Origin: Sphingomicrobium flavum
GTDB taxonomy: Bacteria > Pseudomonadota > Alphaproteobacteria > Sphingomonadales > Sphingomonadaceae
DNA: 64,000 nt
Direction: 5' to 3'
Assembly: GCF_024721605.1 (NCBI RefSeq)
Contig: NZ_CP102630.1
Span: 930,001-994,000, forward strand
Shown: piece after piece, positions 1-7,659 of the stretch
How the letters are laid out: each line of letters opens with the position of its first letter
Numbering within the stretch: position 1 is the first letter of the stretch
The notes under the pieces: generated by a model
Database searches by the model: none
Told to the model about the DNA's origin: nothing
The model's input: the letters and a program-made list of their open reading frames with translations, nothing else
Position numbers and translations under genes: made by a program

Positions 1-346
1 GGCTGACGCGCGGCGCCAGCTTGGGACCGCCGATATTCCTGCCCGCAGCATAGGCCCCGATATCGGTCGCCCAGGTGACGATATAGATCCAGATCACCAG
101 TTCGAGCCCGGCAACGCTGCGATCCCTCACCCATAAAAGCGCGATGGCGGGGATCAGCGCGAACAGGAAGCCGCCCACTTTCCACAGAACGTTCCAGCCC
201 TGGACCATTCGCCACCATTCCCAATAGACGCCGGTCGCGATCAGCGCGACGAAGACGGCAAAGATCATGCCGCCCTGGACCGTTGCGAAAAGCGTCAATG
301 CGATCAGCAACAATCCGGTGATGGTGCGTGTCGTCAGCTCGTTCAT
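1..346 (-). CDS. cdsA: Phosphatidate cytidylyltransferase, N-terminal part (runs off the window)
   Basis: Makes CDP-diacylglycerol from phosphatidate and CTP in the inner membrane, the precursor used by pssA further along. The visible 115 residues start MNELTTRTITGLLLIALTLF and hold several hydrophobic segments, then the family signature region VTWATDIGAYAAGRNIGGPK followed by LAPRVS. The rest of the catalytic C-terminus lies beyond base 1. The ATG overlaps the uppS stop by 4 nt (ATGA), so the two are translationally coupled. Identification is firm from this motif and from the usual frr-uppS-cdsA order. Confidence 0.9.
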   Translation of the reverse strand, partial: MNELTTRTITGLLLIALTLFATVQGGMIFAVFVALIATGVYWEWWRMVQGWNVLWKVGGFLFALIPAIALLWVRDRSVAGLELVIWIYIVTWATDIGAYAAGRNIGGPKLAPRVS

Positions 347-1098
347 CGTCCACCGAAACGGCGCTGCCGCCCCTGGAAATCGGCAATCGCCGCGTTGAAT
401 TCCTCTTCGCCGAAATCGGGCCATAGCGTGTCGACGAACAGCAGTTCTGCATAGGCCGCCTGCCACAAAAGGAAATTGGACAGCCGGATTTCGCCCGACG
501 TGCGGATCAACAGATCGAGTTCGGGCAGGCCGCGCGACTGCAATGCCAGATCCAAGCTGGCTTCGTCGATATCCTGAAGGTTTCGCGTCCCGGCTTGGAC
601 CTCCTCGGCGAGCCTGCGCGCAGCACCGGCAATCTCGGCGCGGCTACCATAGTTCAGCGCTACCACGAGCCGCAGGCGGTCATTGTCCTTGGTCTGCTCG
701 CGCGCGGCCTGCAGCTTCTTCCACAATTCGGGCCCGAAAGCGCTGGGATCGCCGATGAAATCGAGGCGCACGCCTTCCTTGGCAATCTCGTCCAGTTCAC
801 GCTCCAGATAGAAACGCATCAGGCCCTTGAGGTCGGTGACCTCCTCTTCCGAGCGCCGCCAGTTTTCCGAGGAAAAAGCGTAGAGCGTCAGACATTCCAC
901 GCCCGCCTTTACCGCCGCCTTCAGCGTGCGACGGACGGCTTCGGCGCCCTCACGATGGCCCGCCACGCGCGGCAAGCCCTTGCGCGCAGCCCAGCGGCCA
1001 TTGCCATCCATAATGATGGCAATATGCTTGGGGACGGCGCCACTCGCTGTTTCGGTAGCGTCGGACGCCGCGCCTTCAGGGGCGCGCTCGGCGCTCAC
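343..1098 (-). CDS. uppS: Isoprenyl transferase (undecaprenyl diphosphate synthase)
   Basis: Condenses isopentenyl diphosphate onto farnesyl diphosphate to give the C55 carrier for peptidoglycan and other surface polymers. The 251-residue protein has the cis-prenyltransferase signatures HIAIIMDGNGRWA (about residues 25-37, with the catalytic Asp), YAFSSENWRR, and LIRTSGEIRLSNFLLWQ near the C-terminus. The start is GTG, overlapping the frr stop as GTGA. The first ~20 residues are a low-complexity Ala/Glu extension, so a slightly later start cannot be excluded. It lies between frr and cdsA as in most proteobacteria. Confidence 0.95.
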   Translation of the reverse strand: MSAERAPEGAASDATETASGAVPKHIAIIMDGNGRWAARKGLPRVAGHREGAEAVRRTLKAAVKAGVECLTLYAFSSENWRRSEEEVTDLKGLMRFYLERELDEIAKEGVRLDFIGDPSAFGPELWKKLQAAREQTKDNDRLRLVVALNYGSRAEIAGAARRLAEEVQAGTRNLQDIDEASLDLALQSRGLPELDLLIRTSGEIRLSNFLLWQAAYAELLFVDTLWPDFGEEEFNAAIADFQGRQRRFGGR

Positions 1099-1652
1099 TG
1101 GGTCAGGATTTCCTGTTCCTTGGCCGCGGCGACCTTGTCGATTTCGGCGACATGATCGTCGGTCAGTTTCTGCACATCGGCCTCATGGCGCTTGCGCTCG
1201 TCCTCGCCAAATTCATGCGCTTTTTCGTCAGCCTTCAGTGCGTCCATGCCATCGCGGCGCACGTTGCGCACGGCGACCTTGGCCTTTTCGGCATATTGGC
1301 CGACCAGCTTGGCCAGTTCCTTGCGGCGTTCCTCGGTCAGATCGGGCAGCGGCAGGCGGATCATCTGACCATCGCTGATGGGATTGATGCCCAGCCCCGC
1401 ATCGCGGATCGCCTTTTCCACCGGGGTGACGTTGGAGCGGTCCCACACCTGCACCGTGATCAGGCGCGGTTCGGGGACCGACACGGTCGCCACCTGGTTC
1501 AATGGCATCTTGGAGCCATAAACATCGACCTGCACCGGATCGACCAATGCGGTCGAGGCGCGGCCGGTCCTGAGGCCGCCAAGATCATGTTTCAGGCTTT
1601 CCAGCGCACCATCCATGCGGCGGCTGATATCGCCCTTGCTATACTGAGCCAT
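1095..1652 (-). CDS. frr: Ribosome recycling factor
   Basis: Splits the post-termination ribosome together with EF-G. The length of 185 residues is exactly that of the family. Recognisable stretches are LGGLRTGRAST near the N-terminus, VSVPEPRLITVQVWDRS in the middle, and RIPLPDLTEERRKEL-like sequence (here RLPLPDLTEERRKELAKLV) before the C-terminal helix. Only 3 nt separate it from pyrH upstream, and its stop overlaps the uppS GTG, so pyrH-frr-uppS-cdsA reads as one transcription unit. Confidence 0.97.
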   Translation of the reverse strand: MAQYSKGDISRRMDGALESLKHDLGGLRTGRASTALVDPVQVDVYGSKMPLNQVATVSVPEPRLITVQVWDRSNVTPVEKAIRDAGLGINPISDGQMIRLPLPDLTEERRKELAKLVGQYAEKAKVAVRNVRRDGMDALKADEKAHEFGEDERKRHEADVQKLTDDHVAEIDKVAAAKEQEILTQ

Positions 1653-1655
1653 TTC

Positions 1656-2378
1656 CTACTCCTCATTCTTGACGATGGTCGCAGTCCCCTCACCCGCCAG
1701 GACATCGGACAGATTGCCCTCTTCGCGGATGTTGAACACGACGATCGGAATATCGTTATCGCGGCACAGCGCCACGGCGGCCGCATCCATCACCTTGAGA
1801 TTGTCCGCCAGCACGCGGCCGAAGCTCAAACTGTCATAGCGGGTGGCATCGGCCACCTTCTTGGGATCGGCGCTGTAGACGCCGTCGACGCTGGTGCCCT
1901 TGAACAAGGCATCGCAGCCCATTTCGGCGGCGCGCAGCGCAGCGGTGGTATCTGTGGTGAAGAAGGGGCTGCCCGTGCCTGCAGCGAAGATCACCACGCG
2001 CCCTTTTTCCATGTGCCGCTTGGCACGGCGACGAATATAGGGCTCGCACACCGATGCCATCGGAATGGCCGACTGGACGCGCGTATCGACGCCGATCTGT
2101 TCGAGCGCATTCTGCATGGCGAGCGCGTTCATTACCGTCGCCAGCATGCCCATATAATCGGCGCTGGCACGGTCGATGCCCTGCGCCGCACCGGCGATGC
2201 CGCGGAAGATATTGCCCCCGCCCACCACGATGCACAGCTCATAGCCCTGATCCTTGGCCTTCTTGATCTCCCCGGCGACCCGGCTGGTGGTGGCAGGATC
2301 GATGCCGAACTGGCCTTTGCCCATCAGTACTTCGCCCGACAGTTTCAGCAGGATGCGTTTGAATACGGGTCGGCTCAT
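1656..2378 (-). CDS. pyrH: Uridylate kinase (UMP kinase)
   Basis: Phosphorylates UMP to UDP at the start of pyrimidine nucleotide supply. The 240 residues match the bacterial amino-acid-kinase-fold UMP kinase: [14 protein letters not shown] at the N-terminus (phosphate-binding Lys/Ser-Gly), [10 protein letters not shown] (substrate loop), and [16 protein letters not shown] (nucleotide-binding Thr/Asp region). A strong terminator lies between this gene and tsf upstream, so pyrH is likely driven by its own promoter in the 150-bp gap and heads the frr-uppS-cdsA unit. Confidence 0.97.
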   Translation of the reverse strand: MSRPVFKRILLKLSGEVLMGKGQFGIDPATTSRVAGEIKKAKDQGYELCIVVGGGNIFRGIAGAAQGIDRASADYMGMLATVMNALAMQNALEQIGVDTRVQSAIPMASVCEPYIRRRAKRHMEKGRVVIFAAGTGSPFFTTDTTAALRAAEMGCDALFKGTSVDGVYSADPKKVADATRYDSLSFGRVLADNLKVMDAAAVALCRDNDIPIVVFNIREEGNLSDVLAGEGTATIVKNEE

Positions 2379-2469
2379 GAAATCTCCGAAAAGGTGCGGA
2401 TGAAGGGCGGCATTGTCCTTAGGGCGCTAGGTTCATGCTGCCAAGGTGGCAAGTAAAGGAAAAGCCCAC

Positions 2470-2507
2470 AAAAAAGGGGCGCGCACCCGGCTGGATGCAC
2501 GCCCCCT
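2470..2507 (-). terminator. Rho-independent terminator after tsf
   Basis: On the minus strand a GC-rich hairpin (arms about 2493-2506 and 2476-2487, each with a GGGGCG-type core and a short CCAGCC-type loop) is followed directly by six T residues (2475-2470) and TGTG. This is the classical intrinsic terminator form and sits 24 bases after the tsf stop codon. Confidence 0.85.
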
Positions 2508-2530
2508 TCCTGATTGAACCGATGTTCGGC

Positions 2531-3451
2531 TTAGGCGCCTGCCGCAGCGGCGACTTCAGCGGCGAAGTCCGATTCTTCCTTTTCGATGCCTTCACCAAGC
2601 TGGAAGCGTTCGAATGCCTTCAGCGTGATGGGGCTGCCGGCTTCCTTGCCAGCAGCGGCAACGACGTCGGCGACCGGCGTCTTGCCGTCCATGACGAACA
2701 GCTGCGACAGAAGGGCATTTTCCTTCTTGAACTTGGCGATCGAGCCTTCGACCATCTTTTCAGCGATATTCTCGGGCTTGCCGCTTTCAATCGCCTTCGC
2801 CTTGGCGATTTCGCGCTCGCGCTCGATCAGCTCCGCATCAAGATCATCGCCATTGAGCGCCATCGGGTTGGAAGCGGCGATGTGCATCGCGAGCTGCTTG
2901 CCAAGGCCCATCAGCGCAGCTTCGTCGGCAGCGCTTTCGAGCGCGACGAGCACGCCAATCTTGCCCATGCCCGGCACAACGGCGTTATGGACATAGGAAA
3001 TGATCGCGCCCTGATCGACGCTGAGGGTCGCGGTGCGACGCAGCGACTGGTTTTCACCGATCGTGGCGATGTTGGCGGTCAGCACTTCAGCGACGGTGCC
3101 GCCCGATGCCATCTGCATGTTGGCGAGCGCATCGATGTCACCATCGGCCTTGAGCGCCAGTTCGGCGACCTGGCCGACAAATTCCTGGAAGCGCTCATTC
3201 TTGGCGACGAAATCGGTTTCCGAATTGACTTCGACAACCGCGCCCTTCGTGCCGTCGACCGACACGCCGACCAGGCCTTCAGCGGCCGTACGGCCGGACT
3301 TCTTGGCAGCAGCGGCAAGGCCCTTGGTGCGCAGCCAGTCGACTGCGGCTTCCATGTCGCCATTGGTTTCGGCGAGCGCCTTCTTGCAGTCCATCATGCC
3401 CGCATTGGTGCGGTCACGCAGTTCTTTCACCATGGCAGCAGTAATGGCCAT
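2531..3451 (-). CDS. tsf: Translation elongation factor Ts
   Basis: Nucleotide exchange factor that regenerates EF-Tu-GTP. The protein of 306 residues begins [20 protein letters not shown] and continues DCKKALAE, the family's UBA-like N-terminal domain. TDFVAKN (core domain, EF-Tu contact) appears near residue 80. The frame stays open 39 codons further upstream, but the start at 3451 has a GGAAAGGAA ribosome-binding site and matches the family N-terminus. It follows rpsB after a 141-bp gap containing a hairpin, and ends before a strong terminator. Confidence 0.97.
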   Translation of the reverse strand: MAITAAMVKELRDRTNAGMMDCKKALAETNGDMEAAVDWLRTKGLAAAAKKSGRTAAEGLVGVSVDGTKGAVVEVNSETDFVAKNERFQEFVGQVAELALKADGDIDALANMQMASGGTVAEVLTANIATIGENQSLRRTATLSVDQGAIISYVHNAVVPGMGKIGVLVALESAADEAALMGLGKQLAMHIAASNPMALNGDDLDAELIEREREIAKAKAIESGKPENIAEKMVEGSIAKFKKENALLSQLFVMDGKTPVADVVAAAGKEAGSPITLKAFERFQLGEGIEKEESDFAAEVAAAAGA

Positions 3452-3510
3452 TTTCTCTATTCCTTTCCGTGCCCGCACGGTGGCGGACAAGTATCTGGGG
3501 TCATTTTTGC

Positions 3511-3551
3511 AAGGAAAGGCCAACACCGAAGCTGGGTGCCGGCCTTTCCCT
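3511..3551. terminator. Hairpin in the rpsB-tsf gap (possible attenuator)
   Basis: A perfect 9-bp inverted repeat, GGAAAGGCC at 3513-3521 and GGCCTTTCC at 3541-3549, with a 19-base loop that can pair further. It lies between rpsB and tsf. There is no T-run after the stem on the minus strand, so complete termination is doubtful. It may lower tsf read-through or stabilise the rpsB mRNA end; which of these is inference. Confidence 0.5.
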
Positions 3552-3592
3552 TGATATGGTGTCACCACATGGTGGCGACAAGTCCGGCTTGA

Positions 3593-4345
3593 TTAGGCAG
3601 TCGCCGCTTCGACCGGCGGATTTTCCATCGCGCCGACATCCTGGCCCGATGCTGCAACATTGTCACCGCGGCCGCTATTGGCGGCATTGGCGATGGCGTC
3701 GCAGTAGAGGCGGATGGCGCGGCTGGCGTCATCGTTGCCGGGAACCGGGAAGGCGATGCCGTCGGGGCTGGAATTGCTGTCCAGCACCGCGATCACGGGA
3801 ATGCCAAGAACATTGGCTTCCTTGACGGCGAGGTCTTCCTTGTTGGTGTCGACGACGAACATCACGTCGGGCAGGCCGCCCATGTTGCGGATACCGCCAA
3901 GGCTCTTCTCAAGCTTGTCGCGTTCGCGGGTCAGCTGGAGGATTTCCTTCTTGGTGAGGCCGGCCATGTCGCCCGACAGCTGCTCTTCAAGGGTCTTGAA
4001 GCGCTTGATCGAGTTGGAAATGGTCTTCCAGTTGGTCAGCATGCCGCCGAGCCAGCGATGGTTGACGAAGTGCTGGCCGCAAGCGGCAGCGGCTTCGGCA
4101 ACCGCATCCTGCGCCTGGCGCTTGGTGCCCACGAACAGGACCTTGCCGCCGCGGGCAGTGGTCTGCTGGACGAAATCGAGCGCGCGCGCGAACAGCGGCA
4201 CGGTCTGCGACAGGTCGATGATGTGAACGCCGTTGCGCGCGCCGAAGATGTACGGCTTCATGCGCGGGTTCCAACGGTGGGTCTGGTGGCCGAAGTGCGA
4301 TCCGGCTTCAAGCAATTGCTGCATCGTGACGACAGGTGCCGCCAT
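3593..4345 (-). CDS. rpsB: 30S ribosomal protein S2
   Basis: Component of the small ribosomal subunit body. The 250 residues contain the family N-terminus [20 protein letters not shown], then [43 protein letters not shown], and the C-terminal nucleotide-fold stretch [20 protein letters not shown] and [14 protein letters not shown]. The C-terminus carries an alphaproteobacterial tail after [12 protein letters not shown]. The start ATG is preceded by a good GGAAGGAGACC site. Its ~150-base upstream region is shared with the divergent LexA-box promoter of the 4603-4821 gene. Confidence 0.97.
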   Translation of the reverse strand: MAAPVVTMQQLLEAGSHFGHQTHRWNPRMKPYIFGARNGVHIIDLSQTVPLFARALDFVQQTTARGGKVLFVGTKRQAQDAVAEAAAACGQHFVNHRWLGGMLTNWKTISNSIKRFKTLEEQLSGDMAGLTKKEILQLTRERDKLEKSLGGIRNMGGLPDVMFVVDTNKEDLAVKEANVLGIPVIAVLDSNSSPDGIAFPVPGNDDASRAIRLYCDAIANAANSGRGDNVAASGQDVGAMENPPVEAATA

Positions 4346-4506
4346 AATAGGTCTCCTTCCGGTTTATCCTCGGTAGGGCCTGTCACCTTCCAAACGGAAA
4401 GCACCGGTATGGTGGCTCTACCTGCGAGATGGCGCGGCCCCTAGCCGCTTTTCCCTTTACCTTCAACCCTTTCCGCGTTGGCGCGGTGCTTTTTCGTTCC
4501 GGGGGC

Positions 4507-4535
4507 TTGACAAGATGAGAACAAATGTAGAACTA
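4507..4535 (+). promoter_or_regulatory. Putative promoter of the small SOS-type gene
   Basis: A consensus -35 hexamer TTGACA (4507-4512) is followed after 17 bases by GAACTA (4530-4535) as a weak -10. The first LexA-type box overlaps spacer and -10, so bound repressor would block RNA polymerase. The lexA gene in this window has the same arrangement (TTGACG at 37307-37312, box just downstream). Confidence 0.6.
4519..4533 (+). promoter_or_regulatory. LexA-type operator 1 (GAAC-N7-GAAC)
   Basis: GAAC at 4519-4522, seven bases, GAAC at 4530-4533. This is the direct-repeat LexA box of alphaproteobacteria (GTTC-N7-GTTC on the other strand), the same form and spacing as the box before lexA at 37336-37350. 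Confidence 0.8.
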
Positions 4536-4543
4536 AAGCGCAA

Positions 4544-4558
4544 GAACGGAACAGGAAC
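4544..4558 (+). promoter_or_regulatory. LexA-type operator 2 (GAAC-N7-GAAC)
   Basis: A second direct repeat, GAAC at 4544-4547, seven bases, GAAC at 4555-4558, 25 bases after the first. An additional GAAC lies inside it (4549-4552). Two correctly spaced boxes in 40 bases are unlikely by chance. The pair lies 45-84 bases before the start of the downstream gene. Confidence 0.75.
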
Positions 4559-4602
4559 ATTCCGGATCGGACCGACCGATCCTTGAGAATTTGAGGGGAA
4601 AT

Positions 4603-4821
4603 ATGATGATCGCTAGCTTGCTCTTTTTTACCGCCGCTCTCTTCCTCTCGGGCTTCTTCGCCGTCCTGGTGGTGCGCGATGGCGAGCGCGTGCGTGCCGC
4701 CCTTGCCGGTGACAGCGTCAGCGCGCTCGATGAGGATGCGCCCTTTGCCATTACACTGGAATGGGTCAAGCGGCCGGTCGCCGCCAACTTCAATCGGCCG
4801 CAGTTGCGCGCCGTTGCTTGA
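4603..4821 (+). CDS. Small single-pass membrane protein, probably SOS-induced; function unknown
   Basis: I do not recognise a family. The 72 residues begin MMIASLLFFTAALFLSGFFA, one hydrophobic segment (about residues 3-24), followed by a charged ~48-residue tail with VVRDGERVRAALAG and a conserved-looking TLEWVKRP. A GAGGGG ribosome-binding site precedes two consecutive ATG codons; an in-frame TTG at 4591 is less likely. Two LexA-type boxes and a TTGACA element lie just upstream, so induction by DNA damage is expected. A small membrane protein under LexA recalls Caulobacter SidA (29 residues, blocks division), but there is no sequence evidence of homology. Its last 32 bases overlap the convergent pssA end. 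Confidence 0.8.
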   Translation: MMIASLLFFTAALFLSGFFAVLVVRDGERVRAALAGDSVSALDEDAPFAITLEWVKRPVAANFNRPQLRAVA

Positions 4822-5551
4822 CCCGCTGGTAGCTCATGAAGCTGAAGGGTAAGGTCGCCAGATAACTAAGGCAGATCACCAGCAGGGTGATCCAGGGCTC
4901 GTTGATCAAGGCAGCACCCAGCAAGGCCACGCCCGCCAACGCAAAGATGCGCCAGCTGCGACGGATGCGGATCGATGCCCAGCTATAGGTGGGCAGGCTA
5001 GAAATCATCAGCAGCGCCACGAACAAGGTCCAGGGCATGACCAACTGCCAGCTGCGGAACAGCTCGGCATCGGTGATCAGCCACAACAGGGTCGGGATGA
5101 AGGCCAGCCCTGCCCCCGCCGGCGCCGGCACGCCGGTATTGAAGCCGGCCAGCTTGTGCGGCTGGTCCGCCGCCTCGATCCGCGCATTGTAACGCGCCAG
5201 GCGCAGGGCGCAGCACACCGCCAGCGCCAGCGACACCGTCCAGCCAAAGCGCGGCGCTTCCTGCAACGCCCAGAAGAAGATGATCAAAGCAGGCGCGGTG
5301 CCAAAGGCGATATTGTCGCTCAGGCTGTCCAGTTCGGCGCCAAACTTGCTCTGCGCCTTCAACAGCCGCGCAACGCGCCCGTCGAGGCCGTCTAACACAC
5401 CCGCCAGCACGATCGAGGCGATGGCCATCGCCCAGTCCCCGGCAAAACCGAAACGGATGCCCGTCAGGCCGAAACACAGCGCCAATGCCGTAATGGCATT
5501 GGGCATCATCGCCCGGAAGGACAGGCCGCGATCGCGCCGCTCAACACTCAT
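4790..5551 (-). CDS. pssA: CDP-diacylglycerol--serine O-phosphatidyltransferase
   Basis: Integral membrane enzyme that joins serine to CDP-diacylglycerol to give phosphatidylserine. The 253-residue protein carries the CDP-alcohol phosphotransferase motif as [20 protein letters not shown] followed by [11 protein letters not shown] (about residues 50-85), with the required Asp residues in DG...AR...G..LD..SD. Several further hydrophobic helices follow. The start overlaps the psd stop by 4 nt, so psd-pssA is a two-gene operon making phosphatidylethanolamine. Confidence 0.95.
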   Translation of the reverse strand: MSVERRDRGLSFRAMMPNAITALALCFGLTGIRFGFAGDWAMAIASIVLAGVLDGLDGRVARLLKAQSKFGAELDSLSDNIAFGTAPALIIFFWALQEAPRFGWTVSLALAVCCALRLARYNARIEAADQPHKLAGFNTGVPAPAGAGLAFIPTLLWLITDAELFRSWQLVMPWTLFVALLMISSLPTYSWASIRIRRSWRIFALAGVALLGAALINEPWITLLVICLSYLATLPFSFMSYQRVKQRRATAAD

Positions 5552-6282
5552 TCGCTACGCCCTGCCACGCTGCGATCCACGCCCAGTTCGGCAATCACCG
5601 TCTCACCCGCGATGGTGCGCTGGCCCAGCAGAACCCGGCTGCCGGTGCCGAGCGGCAGATAGACATCGACGCGGCTGCCGAAACGGATCAGACCGACACG
5701 CTCGCCTGCCTTGACAACCTGACCTTCCTCAGCCTCGGCCAGGATGCGGCGGGCCACCAGCCCGGCAATCTGCGTGAAGCCGATCTTTACGCCGTCCTCC
5801 CGCTCGACCAAGAAATGCTGGCGCTCATTGTCCTCGCTCGCCTTGTCGAGATCGGCATTGAGGAATTTGCCCGGAACATAGGCGATCTTGCGAATGATCC
5901 CAGCGATCGGGGTGCGATTGATATGGACGTCGAACACGCTCATGAACATCGACACGCGCACCATTTCGGGATCGGTAAGGCCCCCCTCCCCGCGCAGTTC
6001 GGGCGGCGGCGGCACCTTGGCGATCATCGTCACCAGACCATCGGCCGGCGCGATCACATATTTGGGATCGAGCGGCGTCGTGCGCACCGGATCACGAAAG
6101 AAGGCGGCGACCCAGATGGTGACGCCCACCATCAGCCAACCGAAAATATCGGGCAGCAGCCAGAACATGGCCAGCGTGATGACGCCAGCGATGACGGTGA
6201 ATTTACGGCCCTCGGGATGGACTGCGGGGAAGCGCCACTTGACCGCGGTCAGATGACTATCGGGATTTTCAATTTGCGACAT
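5548..6282 (-). CDS. psd: Phosphatidylserine decarboxylase proenzyme
   Basis: Converts phosphatidylserine to phosphatidylethanolamine with a self-generated pyruvoyl group. The protein has 244 residues, the short form of the family. There are hydrophobic segments at about residues 28-60, then [20 protein letters not shown] (conserved His), and [11 protein letters not shown] near residue 200, where the Gly-Ser bond of GS is the expected cleavage site giving the pyruvoyl alpha chain. It is followed by pssA with a 4-nt overlap. Confidence 0.95.
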   Translation of the reverse strand: MSQIENPDSHLTAVKWRFPAVHPEGRKFTVIAGVITLAMFWLLPDIFGWLMVGVTIWVAAFFRDPVRTTPLDPKYVIAPADGLVTMIAKVPPPPELRGEGGLTDPEMVRVSMFMSVFDVHINRTPIAGIIRKIAYVPGKFLNADLDKASEDNERQHFLVEREDGVKIGFTQIAGLVARRILAEAEEGQVVKAGERVGLIRFGSRVDVYLPLGTGSRVLLGQRTIAGETVIAELGVDRSVAGRSE

Positions 6283-6415
6283 TGGGGCTCCATAGGGCGC
6301 GTTTCACGCGGAAACAATCGCTTCCCCAACGGATCAGCAGCGCAGCCGGTTGCGTTCGGCTGTTGTGGCCCTTAGAGCGCGGGCCAACATCTGCATTTAT
6401 CGACAGGGAAACATC

Positions 6416-7636
6416 ATGGAAAAGATCAAGGTCAAAAATCCGATCGTCGAGCTCGACGGCGACGAAATGACCCAAATCATCTGGAAATGGATCCGCGAAC
6501 GGCTGATCCTTCCGTATCTCGACATCGACCTCAAATATTATGACCTGTCGGTCACCAAGCGTGACGAGACGGACGACCAGATCACCATCGATGCCGCCAA
6601 TGCCATCAAGGAACATGGCGTCGGCGTGAAATGCGCCACCATCACCCCTGATGAACAGCGCGTCGAGGAATTCGACCTCAAGAAGATGTGGCGCTCGCCC
6701 AATGGCACGATCCGCAACATCCTTGGCGGCGTGGTCTTCCGCGAACCCATCGTCATCGACAATGTCCCGCGCCTCGTGCCGGGCTGGACCGATCCCATCG
6801 TCGTTGGCCGCCATGCCTTTGGCGACCAGTATCGCGCCACCGACTTCCTTGTCCCGGGCCCCGGCACGCTGACGATGAAATTCGTCGGCGAGAATGGCGA
6901 AGTGATCGAAAAAGAAGTCCACCAGTTCCCCGAAGCCGGCGTGGCGATGGGCATGTACAACCATGACGACAGCATCCGCGACTTTGCCCGCGCCTGCATG
7001 AACTATGGCCTCGATCGCAAATGGCCGGTCTACCTGTCGACCAAGAACACGATCCTCAAGGCCTATGACGGCCGCTTCAAGGATCTGTTCCAGGAAGTTT
7101 TCGACAAGGAATTCAAGGAAGCATTCGACAAGGCTGGCATCGAATATCAGCATCGCCTGATCGATGACATGGTCGCCTCGGCATTGAAATGGAGCGGCAA
7201 GTTCGTCTGGGCCTGCAAGAATTATGACGGCGATGTGCAGTCGGATACGGTCGCGCAGGGCTTCGGCTCGCTCGGCCTGATGACCAGCGTCCTCATGACC
7301 CCCGATGGCAAGACCGTGGAAGCCGAAGCCGCCCATGGCACGGTGACGCGTCACTATCGCCAGCACCAGGCCGGCAAGTCGACCTCGACCAACCCCATCG
7401 CCTCCATCTTCGCCTGGACCCGCGGCCTTATGTATCGCGGCAAGTTCGACGATACGCCCGATGTGGTGCGTTTTGCCGAAACGCTCGAGCGCGTGATCAT
7501 CGAGACCGTGGAGAGCGGACAGATGACCAAGGATCTCGCCATCCTCATCGGCCCCGACCAGGCTTGGATGACGACGGAACAATTCTTCGAGGCCATCGTC
7601 CAGAACTTCGAAAAGGAAATGGCCAACTGGGCCTAA
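6416..7636 (+). CDS. icd: NADP-dependent isocitrate dehydrogenase (homodimeric, eukaryote-like type)
   Basis: Oxidises isocitrate to 2-oxoglutarate in the TCA cycle. The 406-residue protein begins [20 protein letters not shown], typical of the dimeric ~45-kDa subfamily also found in mitochondria, not the E. coli type. [10 protein letters not shown] (substrate-binding region), [20 protein letters not shown] (metal/catalytic Asp) and [12 protein letters not shown] (cofactor-binding) are present. The start at 6416 has an ACAGGGA site; 22 in-frame codons upstream lack one. It is transcribed alone from the 133-bp gap facing psd, with a GNAT-nitrilase gene 23 bases downstream. Confidence 0.96.
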   Translation: MEKIKVKNPIVELDGDEMTQIIWKWIRERLILPYLDIDLKYYDLSVTKRDETDDQITIDAANAIKEHGVGVKCATITPDEQRVEEFDLKKMWRSPNGTIRNILGGVVFREPIVIDNVPRLVPGWTDPIVVGRHAFGDQYRATDFLVPGPGTLTMKFVGENGEVIEKEVHQFPEAGVAMGMYNHDDSIRDFARACMNYGLDRKWPVYLSTKNTILKAYDGRFKDLFQEVFDKEFKEAFDKAGIEYQHRLIDDMVASALKWSGKFVWACKNYDGDVQSDTVAQGFGSLGLMTSVLMTPDGKTVEAEAAHGTVTRHYRQHQAGKSTSTNPIASIFAWTRGLMYRGKFDDTPDVVRFAETLERVIIETVESGQMTKDLAILIGPDQAWMTTEQFFEAIVQNFEKEMANWA

Positions 7637-7659
7637 TCTGTAAGGAAACGGGGCGGGTC

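Noticed and set aside
1152-2456. 434-codon plus-strand frame over frr and pyrH
   Set aside because: Shadow of two conserved minus-strand genes; no start signal.
4346-4506. RNA gene or riboswitch upstream of rpsB
   Set aside because: No tRNA or known riboswitch pattern was visible; only short partial pairings and a ribosome-binding site, so nothing was called.
6269-7582. 437-codon open frame antisense to icd
   Set aside because: Composition (His/Asp/Gly-rich, no family resemblance) is that of a mirror frame of a GC-rich gene; icd on the plus strand has all catalytic motifs.
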